This document shows, piece after piece, positions 10,101 to 15,943 of a DNA stretch of 64,000 bases; positions within the stretch are counted from its first letter, which is position 1, and the number at the start of each line of letters is the position of its first letter. The stretch lies in NCBI GenBank assembly GCA_000309075.1, contig CANJ01000026.1:1-64000 (forward strand), given 5' to 3'. Source of the DNA: Occidentia massiliensis. GTDB taxonomy: Bacteria > Pseudomonadota > Alphaproteobacteria > Rickettsiales > Rickettsiaceae. Below the pieces are notes generated by a model. That model did no database searches. It was not told where the DNA came from and saw only the letters and a program-made list of their open reading frames with translations. Position numbers and translations under genes: made by a program.

Positions 10101-10338
10101 TAGCATAAGTGTCTTTTATAAAACCTGTTAGTAGGTGGCCATAATGGGGCAATCCATTAGCAAAAGGAGGGCCATCATAAAAGACGAATTCATTATTTTT
10201 ACTACTCAATTTAGAGGGGCGTGAATCAATAGATTTCTCAAAAATTTTATATTTCTGCCAATAATTAATAATATTTTCCTCTATTACAGAAAAAGAAGCA
10301 GATGGATCTACTTCAGGATAATTCCTATACTTTGTCAT
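7144..10338 (-). CDS. ileS: isoleucyl-tRNA synthetase
   Basis: Charges tRNA-Ile with isoleucine in the cytoplasm. It has 1064 residues, the longer eukaryote-like class of IleS found in Rickettsiales rather than the roughly 940-residue E. coli type. The class I signatures are present: the HIGH-like motif GLPHYGHLL near residues 63-70 after FYDGPPFANG, and the KMSKS-like motif GQKLSKRLNN near 617-625. The editing domain contains AWTTTPWTLPANLAIAVG, and the anticodon-binding region contains NNWYIRRSRQRFW. The long C-terminal extension ends in KEKSY. The start at 10338 fits the family N-terminus (ATG, weak ribosome-binding site). The gene is intact. It follows coq9 by 32 bp on the same strand, so the two may be cotranscribed. 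Confidence 0.97.
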   Translation of the reverse strand: MTKYRNYPEVDPSASFSVIEENIINYWQKYKIFEKSIDSRPSKLSSKNNEFVFYDGPPFANGLPHYGHLLTGFIKDTYARYQTIKGKRVERRFGWDCHGLPAEMGAEKELGISGRTAIINFGIDKFNKYCHSSVMRYANDWEQYVQRQGRWVDLNNSYKTMDLSFMESVLWTFKQLYQKGLIYQAMKVMPYSWACETPLSNFETKLDNSYRERADKAVTVSFVLKDKPKSAPPGFKEYRVLAWTTTPWTLPANLAIAVGKTLDYVAVPSGKICYILGKFAFKNYAGDLQLTTEQSKNYVSFKGKELEYITYKPLFDYFIDVPNAFKILCGDFVTEENGTGLVHIAPGFGEDDQLLCRAHNIELVCPVDNSGKFTKEVSDFQGMNVFDANDKIIIYLKFKNSWIKTEQYLHNYPHCWRTDTPLIYKAVPSWYIKVTDLKERMIQLNQQVNWIPDHVRDGLFGKWLENARDWSISRNRFWGTPIPIWVSDNPNYPRIDVYGSIFEIEKDFGVKVIDLHRPFIDTLTRINPDDPSGKSIMRRVEDVFDCWFESGSMPYAQVHYPFENREWFESHFPADFIVEYAAQTRGWFYTLFVLSTALFDCPPFINCICHGVILDENGQKLSKRLNNYADPLELFKKYGADALRFTMLSSTVTRGQELLIDKNGQMIFDNLRLHLKPLWNAYHFFTIYANADNVSGNCITESENILDIFILSKLRITVENIDKALSEFDSLTACFALSNFLEVLNNWYIRRSRQRFWKSEKDSDKQLAYNSLYTCLTYICRASSPFLPLICEEIYLGLHGNIRDGNLSVHLTNFPDVTGIKIDKNLVEIMDQVIEICSAALHIRSMSNVRIRQPLQSLSIIHLQANKLQQFDHLIKEEVNVKNILYRENVYNYADFKLSLNFPALGKRLPQLVKHIIQDSKLGKWQKLDDGTIEIASVKLLSTEYSLTLEPKLANSIKLPSNDGLVMLDLNVTGELYFEGIARDLIRLIQQARKDAKLDISDNINLTVQACDEILKAVRQHQSLITKQTLSNICTVDFPCYIFSDKINDNVVTLKIAKVKEKSY

Positions 10339-10370
10339 TAAATGTCTCTATAATCTCTATAATATTTTAT

Positions 10371-10994
10371 CTAAGAAAAAAGTCTAATAATAGGTATATC
10401 TTCTAACTTTATCAATTTCAATTTTTGTTTAAACTTGGTAACGTTTAAAATATTTTTAACAATCTTTACAATAAAATCATCTGTCTTATAACAATTCTCA
10501 GAATTATCGTTAATATAATATGCTATACTTGACAAGTAAGCCAATACTAATAGACTACGTTTAGAATAATAATTAAAATCAACTGACTTGTCATTAGCAT
10601 AACACCACATCTTATCACAAGTTGCCCAAGCACAATTAAGGGCACAAAAATTATTACCTGGAAAACTATAAAAAAAAGCAAGTTTTGATACAAGTAACTT
10701 AGGCATTAATTTTATACGATACTTTAAAGCAATAATAATTTTTTGATGAGTTTTAACAGGCATATCTATCAAATTTAACTGCTCTAACATTAGCTCATCA
10801 AAAAAAGCCTCTATGTTATTTGCTACTTCTTTTAAACCTTCTGGAAATAAGATCTTCCAATATTTGTTAGGTAAATCTATTTTGGTAACAGCAAACTCTA
10901 AGGCCTTAACATTGAATCCTAAAAGTGGAATTATTTTTACTAATTGCTTCAAAATAAGCAACTTTCTCTCTTGCTCTTTACTAACATTTAACAT
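10371..10994 (-). CDS. coq9: COQ9-family ubiquinone biosynthesis protein
   Basis: The protein has 207 residues with a TetR-like helical fold and no membrane segment. Family marks are the N-terminal RKLLILKQLVKIIPLLGFN, ILFPEGLKEV, ALKYRIKL, WATCDKMWCYANDKSVDFNYYSKRSLL (family: W-x-x-D-x-x-W-x-x-x-x-D-x-S-x-D-F-N-Y-Y-T-K-R) and AYYINDNSE. COQ9 binds isoprenoid lipids and presents the ubiquinone precursor to COQ7-type hydroxylases at the membrane. It is divergent from rpsU, the arrangement usual in alphaproteobacteria, which supports the call. The start at 10994 leaves about 20 bp to the rpsU -35 box. Confidence 0.9.
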   Translation of the reverse strand: MLNVSKEQERKLLILKQLVKIIPLLGFNVKALEFAVTKIDLPNKYWKILFPEGLKEVANNIEAFFDELMLEQLNLIDMPVKTHQKIIIALKYRIKLMPKLLVSKLAFFYSFPGNNFCALNCAWATCDKMWCYANDKSVDFNYYSKRSLLVLAYLSSIAYYINDNSENCYKTDDFIVKIVKNILNVTKFKQKLKLIKLEDIPIIRLFS

Positions 10995-11013
10995 TAAAAA
11001 AGCCTTATTTATC

Positions 11014-11042
11014 TTGACTTATCGTTTATCAAATTATATACT
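11014..11042 (+). promoter_or_regulatory. sigma-70 promoter of rpsU
   Basis: TTGACT at 11014-11019, a 17-bp spacer and TATACT at 11037-11042 form a near-consensus housekeeping promoter. Transcription would start near 11049, giving a 5' leader of about 56 bases before the rpsU GTG. Confidence 0.75.
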
Positions 11043-11104
11043 TTTAAAAGAATAATGCAATATTTGAAGTTGGTTGTTCTTTAATCACAATAGAGGTAAT
11101 TTAA

Positions 11105-11320
11105 GTGATTTTTGTAAATGTTATTGCTAGCGAAGATGATAACGCTAAAAGAGCTGATCAAGCTATAAGAACTCTTAAAAAGAAAATGCAAAGGGAGCTT
11201 ATTTTTAGTTTAATGAAATCAGGTCGTTACTATGTACCTCCCTCAGTAAAAAAAGTAGAAAAAAGGCAAGAATCTGAGCGTAGACGTCGTAAGTCTTTAT
11301 TAAAAAGAATGGAAGATTAA
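11105..11320 (+). CDS. rpsU: 30S ribosomal protein bS21
   Basis: The protein has 71 residues. The core ADQAIRTLKKKMQRE and the basic C-terminus (RQESERRRRKSLLKRM) are diagnostic for bS21, a small-subunit protein that helps initiation on the 30S platform. The best start is GTG at 11105, with AGAGG about 8 bases upstream; the N-terminus is slightly longer than in E. coli (MIFVNVIASEDDNAK). It has its own strong promoter and is transcribed away from coq9. The 140 bp downstream contain a 9-bp inverted pair (TACAGTAAG at 11321-11329 and CTTACTGTA at 11432-11440), too far apart for a classical terminator. Confidence 0.95.
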   Translation: MIFVNVIASEDDNAKRADQAIRTLKKKMQRELIFSLMKSGRYYVPPSVKKVEKRQESERRRRKSLLKRMED

Positions 11321-11460
11321 TACAGTAAGTAGGTAGTATATGGTATTTGTATCTAGCATATTACTTTGTATTAATTTACTTATTTTAATTAAATTAATTA
11401 TCTTACAATATATATTATATTATATACTTTGCTTACTGTAAAATTTTCTATTTAATTTCT

Positions 11461-12723
11461 TCAATCATCTACAGTTATTTTAGAATTTTCTTTATAAAAA
11501 CATAATCCTATAAAACTTATAGCCGCACATAAAATTATATAATATGCACAAAATTTAAGTGATTTTGTCGTTTGCACTAAATATTCAAATATAATTGGTG
11601 ATGTACCACCAAAAATACTTGTTGAGATATTATACGACAAAGATAATGCAGTGTTTCTAATATTATCGTGATAAAGTGCTGCTTGTAATGCAGGCTCAGC
11701 CCCTATATAAAATGCTGCTAAAATAGCTATTATAACTTGAGAAAAAGCAACTAACATAAAGTCTTCTTGTTCTAATAATCTTATTATAGGAATAGTAAGT
11801 ATAATAATAATAAATATAATTATCATATATAATCTCTTTCTTCCTATTTGATCAGATACCCAACCACTAAGTAAAGCTACAACAGCCATAATTACACAAC
11901 AAATTTTATTAAGACTATCTACTGATACCTCATTAAACCCACGACCAATTTTTAAGTAATTTAATAAATATACTGCTTCTAAATAAAATATCACTGAACC
12001 AGTTGAATTAATAACAATTGAGATTACTATTTCTTGCCAATGAAATTGCAACACTTTCTTTAAAGGAGCATTAGATATTTTTCCTGCTTTCTTAATTTTT
12101 TCAAAAATCGGTGTTTCTTTAATATTATATCTAATATAAATACCAACAAAAACTATGGGTGCTCCTAATAAAAATGGAATACGCCATCCCCATTCATTAA
12201 ATTGTTCTATAGTCAAACTCACCTTTATTAGATGTGATGTTAATGAACCAAGTAATATACCAATACATAGACCTGACATTGGCAAGCTACCAAAAAAACC
12301 ACGGGTCTTTTCTGTACTATGTTCTATCAAAAATGACACTGAACCTGTCAAATTTCCTCCAACTGACAGTCCTTGTAGAATTCTAGTTATAGTAATAACT
12401 ATCGTAGCAGTTATTCCTATTGATTGGTAAGTCGGTAAAATACCAATAATTACAGTTGGTAAGGACATACACATTATTGACATTGCAAGAGATTCTTTTC
12501 TGCCAAACTTATCCCCTATAATTCCAAAAAATATCCCTCCTATTGGCCTCATTAAATAACCAATAGCAAATATTAAAAAACTTTGTAGTAAAACTACAGA
12601 TTTATCAACTGTTGGAAAAAATTTATCAGTAATAATTACTGCATAATATATAAATAATGTATAATCATACCATTCAAAAATATTAGCAACACAACTACTA
12701 ACAATAACTTTATAGTTCTTCAT
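11461..12723 (-). CDS. MFS transporter, metabolite:H+ symporter (ProP-like)
   Basis: The protein has 420 residues and about 12 membrane helices. SSCVANIFEWYDYTLFIYYA at the N-terminus is typical of the MHS subfamily (ProP, KgtP, ShiA), as are the loop GDKFGRKESL after helix 2, ILQGLSVGGNLTGSVSFLIEH (helix 4) and SDQIGRKRLY (second-half loop). These carriers import betaine, proline or dicarboxylates with protons; Rickettsiales have several paralogues whose substrates are mostly unknown, so I leave the symbol empty. It is followed by the SAM importer gene 31 bp upstream on the same strand, a likely two-gene carrier operon. Confidence 0.85.
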   Translation of the reverse strand: MKNYKVIVSSCVANIFEWYDYTLFIYYAVIITDKFFPTVDKSVVLLQSFLIFAIGYLMRPIGGIFFGIIGDKFGRKESLAMSIMCMSLPTVIIGILPTYQSIGITATIVITITRILQGLSVGGNLTGSVSFLIEHSTEKTRGFFGSLPMSGLCIGILLGSLTSHLIKVSLTIEQFNEWGWRIPFLLGAPIVFVGIYIRYNIKETPIFEKIKKAGKISNAPLKKVLQFHWQEIVISIVINSTGSVIFYLEAVYLLNYLKIGRGFNEVSVDSLNKICCVIMAVVALLSGWVSDQIGRKRLYMIIIFIIIILTIPIIRLLEQEDFMLVAFSQVIIAILAAFYIGAEPALQAALYHDNIRNTALSLSYNISTSIFGGTSPIIFEYLVQTTKSLKFCAYYIILCAAISFIGLCFYKENSKITVDD

Positions 12724-12754
12724 CTAGCTTCCTACATTATATATTATAAACCAA

Positions 12755-13639
12755 TTAGCACTTAGCGCTAAGTTTATTAATAGCTATTTTTTCACTATAA
12801 AATATAAATGTAATAGACATAACAAGAATTATTCCACCATACCAAATATAACAATGAGGAGTTTCATTAAAAATTACAAATCCAGCTATAGCTGAAAAAA
12901 TAAGTTCAATATATCTATAAGGAGCAACAGCACTAGCATCTACTAGAGCAAAAGATTTTAAAAGAAAATAAAGTATTAAGTTTGCACTACATCCCAATAT
13001 AAACATTAAAGATAAATCTTTAAAACTCACTGGTTGCCAAGAATAATACGCTGAAGGAGAAGCAGCAATTACTGTAAATATAGCAGAATAAAATAACATT
13101 GATAACATAGATTCTTGATTAACAAATTTTTTATTTATAATATCAAGCAGAGCAAAAGCACAAGCAGATAAAATTAACATGTAAATCTTTAAATTGAAAA
13201 ACTGTTCATAAGATCGTAAAGCAATTAACACACCGCAAAACCCAAATATAGTTGCAATCCATCTATACCATCTAATTTTTTCATTAAGAATTAAGCAAGC
13301 TAAAACTAATGTAATTAAAGGAATAGAAAAAGATATAATTGTTGCAGATACTACTGGAGCGATTGTAAGACCATACGTCCAGCTAGATATAGCTCCGAAT
13401 AATAATACTCCTCTAACAATATGTATTTTTAAAACTTTACTCTTAAGATTTTCCACACCTATAAACATTATAAACGGTACTAACGTTAAAGCACTAAATA
13501 AAAATCTTAAAAACGCTACTTGAGTGCTACTGATTCTCAAACCAGCTTCCTTAGATAGGACATCATTAACTACACTACTAACCAAAGCAAGAATAAACCA
13601 TCCTATACCTTTGAAATAATTATATAACCTAGAATTCAT
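12755..13639 (-). CDS. sam: S-adenosylmethionine uptake transporter (DMT/EamA family)
   Basis: The protein has 294 residues, ten predicted membrane helices and two EamA repeats. GIGWFILALVSSVVNDVLSK, the QVAFLRFLFS helix and ISSWTYGLTIAPVVSATIISF closely resemble the Rickettsia SAM importer, which exchanges host SAM into a cell that cannot make it. That identity rests on remembered family sequence and not on a search; a generic EamA carrier is the alternative. A hairpin (13645-13677) lies five bases before the ATG and could hide the initiation region, since no ribosome-binding site is otherwise clear. The ProP-like gene follows on the same strand. Confidence 0.75.
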   Translation of the reverse strand: MNSRLYNYFKGIGWFILALVSSVVNDVLSKEAGLRISSTQVAFLRFLFSALTLVPFIMFIGVENLKSKVLKIHIVRGVLLFGAISSWTYGLTIAPVVSATIISFSIPLITLVLACLILNEKIRWYRWIATIFGFCGVLIALRSYEQFFNLKIYMLILSACAFALLDIINKKFVNQESMLSMLFYSAIFTVIAASPSAYYSWQPVSFKDLSLMFILGCSANLILYFLLKSFALVDASAVAPYRYIELIFSAIAGFVIFNETPHCYIWYGGIILVMSITFIFYSEKIAINKLSAKC

Positions 13640-13644
13640 AACTT

Positions 13645-13677
13645 AAAACCACATTATAATCCATGAATGTGGGTTTT
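13645..13677 (-). promoter_or_regulatory. hairpin in the 5' leader of the SAM importer gene
   Basis: AAAACC-ACATT (13645-13655) pairs with AATGT-GGGTTTT (13666-13677) through a 10-base loop, with one bulged base. On the sam transcript the stem ends about five bases before the start codon, so folding could block initiation. It does not match a SAM riboswitch that I know. Confidence 0.45.
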
Positions 13678-13974
13678 ATACATCTATCAAAGTAAGAATT
13701 AAATTACATTGTAAAATTTTAAGTATTAACCCACTCTAAAGCTTAAAGTATTTTTTAAATATAACTACCTATCTAACTTTTGAAATCACATAGTATATAT
13801 TTAACATTTAACTGTTTAAAAATCCTTTACAATCTCAATTTGCAGCAATATATTATTTATTATAACAAAATTATAATAAAATGCTTTGTTAAGTTAATAT
13901 AACATTTTTTTGTTGATATTAAGCACGATTTAGATAATCTTGGGCTAATTCATTTATATATAAGGTAAAATAAT
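13678..13974. other. divergent intergenic region between sam and the outer-membrane protein gene
   Basis: About 300 bp of A/T-rich DNA serves as the shared upstream region of two divergent genes. A loose promoter for the plus-strand gene may be TTGATA (about 13914) with GATAAT/TAATCT downstream at 14-16 bp, which is not optimal. The last 20 bases carry TAAGG as a ribosome-binding site for the ATG at 13975. No RNA gene was seen. Confidence 0.4.
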
Positions 13975-14709
13975 ATGTCAAAGTTTTTAAAAACAATTTT
14001 AATAACAAATATAATTTTTTACATAGCCTTAAATACAATTTTAGCAGACAATGATGTAAACAAAGAAGATGATTATTATAGTAGTTACTACCAAGATGAA
14101 GGAAGAATAGTTCTTAAATCTCGTGTATTAGGTGCCACCACTCATAGTAAAAAATCATCGTCACCATCATCACCTAAAAGCACCAGAGGAAACATATCTC
14201 CTGTAAACGAAGTTCAACTTTTTAAACATGGATTAGGAATAGAAGGTGCCGCTACTATATTTTTTAACGACAACATAGCATCTGAGTTAAGTTTAGGAGC
14301 AACTGTTTACAGGACAAAAGCAGCTGCTATTAATGCTATTTATCATAATTATAGTAATACAGCCAGTACAAACGAAAAAAGTAAAATTACAATTGCTTTT
14401 CCAATAGTGTTAACAGCACAATATCATATTTCACCTTTTGGCGGAATTCGTCCATATATAGGAGCTGGATGTCATTATAGTATTCTTTACTCAAGATCAA
14501 AGCCAGTACATCTTAGCAATGGCTATGGTATTGTAGGTCAAATCGGTATAGATTTTGTTATGCGTGATGACACCATTTTAAATTTAGATGTAAAACAATA
14601 TATGCTAAAAACAAAAGCTACCTATAAAATCAATGGCAGTAATAGTGTCAACTCTAAAATAAAGATGAATCCTACTGTTATCGGCCTTGGCATTGGTTTT
14701 AAATTCTAA
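13975..14709 (+). CDS. outer-membrane beta-barrel protein, OmpW/OprG-like
   Basis: The protein has 244 residues. Residues 1-25 are a Sec signal peptide (basic start, hydrophobic core, cleavage probably after NTILA). A Ser/Lys-rich linker (about 57-75) precedes an OmpW-like barrel: GAATIFFNDNIASELSLGATVYRTK, then FPIVLTAQYHISPFGGIRPYIGAGCHYSILYS, then IGIDFVMRDDTILNLDVKQYML, and the closing strand PTVIGLGIGFKF with terminal Phe, the usual barrel-insertion signal. It probably sits in the outer membrane as a small channel or surface antigen. It is monocistronic, with a hairpin terminator 25 bp downstream. Family placement is by barrel pattern; the precise role is unknown. Confidence 0.82.
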   Translation: MSKFLKTILITNIIFYIALNTILADNDVNKEDDYYSSYYQDEGRIVLKSRVLGATTHSKKSSSPSSPKSTRGNISPVNEVQLFKHGLGIEGAATIFFNDNIASELSLGATVYRTKAAAINAIYHNYSNTASTNEKSKITIAFPIVLTAQYHISPFGGIRPYIGAGCHYSILYSRSKPVHLSNGYGIVGQIGIDFVMRDDTILNLDVKQYMLKTKATYKINGSNSVNSKIKMNPTVIGLGIGFKF

Positions 14710-14733
14710 TTAACTTATAAATAGTTGTTTGAT

Positions 14734-14765
14734 AAGAAATAATAGTTTTATAACTAATATTTCTT
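14734..14765 (+). terminator. hairpin terminator after the outer-membrane protein gene
   Basis: The arms AAGAAATAATAGTT (14734-14747) and AACTAATATTTCTT (14752-14765) pair at 13 of 14 positions with a 4-base loop. ATTTTAAATTTTA follows, giving a U-rich run. The stem is A/T rich, as expected in this genome. Confidence 0.7.
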
Positions 14766-14825
14766 ATTTTAAATTTTATACTATTACTTTTAAAGTATAT
14801 TTAGCTAGCTTGCATACTTTAACTC

Positions 14826-14854
14826 TTGACATTTAAGTCAGACTAGTATAGATT
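14826..14854 (+). promoter_or_regulatory. promoter of rpmB-rpmE
   Basis: A perfect -35 box TTGACA lies at 14826-14831, with TAGATT at 14849-14854 after 17 bp (TATAGA at 15 bp is an alternative). It lies 39 bp before the rpmB start. Confidence 0.6.
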
Positions 14855-14892
14855 TATTTTAAATATTTATAGATGAGTGCATTAAGGTTAAT

Positions 14893-15186
14893 ATGTCAAA
14901 GATATGTGAGTTAACTGGTGTAAAAGTACAGTTTGGTAATAATGTTTCTCATTCTCAAAGAAAAACCAAACATAAGTTTTTACCTAACTTACAAAACATG
15001 TCTTTACTAAGTAATAGTATTGGCAAAACCTTTAAATTTAGAATTACTACTAGTGCACTAAAAACCTTAGAAAAAAAAGGTGGGTTAGATAATTATCTTT
15101 TATTAGCTAACAAGCAGGTTTTATCAAAATCAGCAGTAGCTCTTAGAGCTATTATATTGAAAAATAATAATAAAAATAAAGTTTAG
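14893..15186 (+). CDS. rpmB: 50S ribosomal protein bL28
   Basis: The protein has 97 residues. CELTGVKVQFGNNVSHSQRKTKHKFLPNLQ is the bL28 signature (C-x-x-T-G-K-x-x-x-x-G-N-x-V-S-H-S-x-x-K-T-x-R-x-F-x-P-N), and TTSALKTLEKKGGLDNYLL is the C-terminal part. bL28 sits near the exit of the E site on the large subunit. It is the first gene of a two-gene operon with rpmE, which starts two bases after its stop; the pairing is common in alphaproteobacteria. The single N-terminal Cys is kept but no zinc-binding Cys set is present. Confidence 0.95.
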   Translation: MSKICELTGVKVQFGNNVSHSQRKTKHKFLPNLQNMSLLSNSIGKTFKFRITTSALKTLEKKGGLDNYLLLANKQVLSKSAVALRAIILKNNNKNKV

Positions 15187-15187
15187 T

Positions 15188-15415
15188 ATGAAAAAAAATA
15201 TTCATCCACTTTATAAAACATTAAAAGTTAAGATTGGTGATGACGTGTTTGAAACTAGATCTACATACCCTGGAGATGAGGTTCTAATGGATATAGATTT
15301 TAGAAAGCATCCTGCTTGGACTAAAAAAGGAGTAGGAGCAATTGATCAGTCTAATAAAGATATTAGTACTTTTAATAACAGGTTTCCAGGATTATCATTT
15401 GGTCTTAAAAAATAG
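15188..15415 (+). CDS. rpmE: 50S ribosomal protein bL31 (zinc-free form)
   Basis: The protein has 75 residues. MKKNIHPLYKTLKVKIGDDVFETRSTY is the bL31 start and HPAWTKK the central motif. The four Cys of the zinc-binding form are absent, so this is the C-minus type. bL31 bridges the central protuberance to the small-subunit head. It is coupled to rpmB (2-bp gap). A perfect 10-bp hairpin 42 bp downstream may end the operon. Confidence 0.94.
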   Translation: MKKNIHPLYKTLKVKIGDDVFETRSTYPGDEVLMDIDFRKHPAWTKKGVGAIDQSNKDISTFNNRFPGLSFGLKK

Positions 15416-15456
15416 TTTAAGGCTGAACCTAGTACAGTATATTTGATAGTTTTAAA

Positions 15457-15482
15457 ACATTAATAGTTAGTTCTATTAATGT
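15457..15482 (+). terminator. hairpin downstream of rpmE
   Basis: Perfect 10-bp arms ACATTAATAG (15457-15466) and CTATTAATGT (15473-15482) enclose a 6-base loop. There is no U run directly after it, so termination would be weak or Rho-assisted. Confidence 0.45.
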
Positions 15483-15571
15483 ACATGATAGGGCTAATTT
15501 TAAAGTAGCTTTTGGAAGTAAAAGAATACATATTCTCTTATTATTTATACAATATATTGGCTAAACTTTAA

Positions 15572-15648
15572 CGCGGAGTGGAGCAGTCTGGTAGCTCGTT
15601 AGGCTCATAACCTAAAGGTCATAGGTTCAAATCCTATCTCCGCAACCA
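15572..15648 (+). tRNA. initiator tRNA-fMet (anticodon CAT)
   Basis: This is a 77-base cloverleaf with encoded CCA. It has the initiator features: an unpaired C1 against A72, and a D arm with AGCAGTCTGGTAGCT. The anticodon stem is TTAGG/CCTAA, so the usual three G-C pairs next to the loop are A-U, G-C, G-C. Such reductions are known in some mycoplasmas and alphaproteobacteria. Overall similarity to bacterial initiators (GTGGAGCAG, AGGTCATAGGTTCAAATCC) leaves little doubt. Confidence 0.95.
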
Positions 15649-15943
15649 TTTTTACAAATACATAATTTAGGTTATAGTTTTCCACTTTTTAGTTAAGATA
15701 AGCAAAAGAATTTCTTAAAGAAAAAACTTATAAATTTTTTATAAATTTAAAATCTATACATTAAAACATCTATATTATTAGATCGACTCACTTTTTGTAA
15801 ATAAGCAGCATTTTAGTTATTTTAAATTAAACTTAATCATTATTGATAAATAAAATAAAAGCTATTGATTTAGAAACAAAAGTGACCAATCTTCAAGAAA
15901 ATTATTATTTTAAAAAGATACGTGTTGAAATAACATATAGATC
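15649..15943. other. intergenic region between tRNA-fMet and polA, nothing recognised
   Basis: 295 bp of A/T-rich DNA downstream of both the tRNA and the convergent polA. Weak A/T hairpins exist near 15720-15760 but none is clearly a terminator. Confidence 0.4.

Noticed and set aside
11321-11440. Terminator formed by TACAGTAAG and CTTACTGTA
   Set aside because: The 9-bp arms are about 100 bp apart, with no U run; not a normal intrinsic terminator.
13640-13680. SAM riboswitch before the SAM importer
   Set aside because: Only a simple hairpin is visible; the conserved cores of SAM-I, SAM-II or SMK-box elements are not present.
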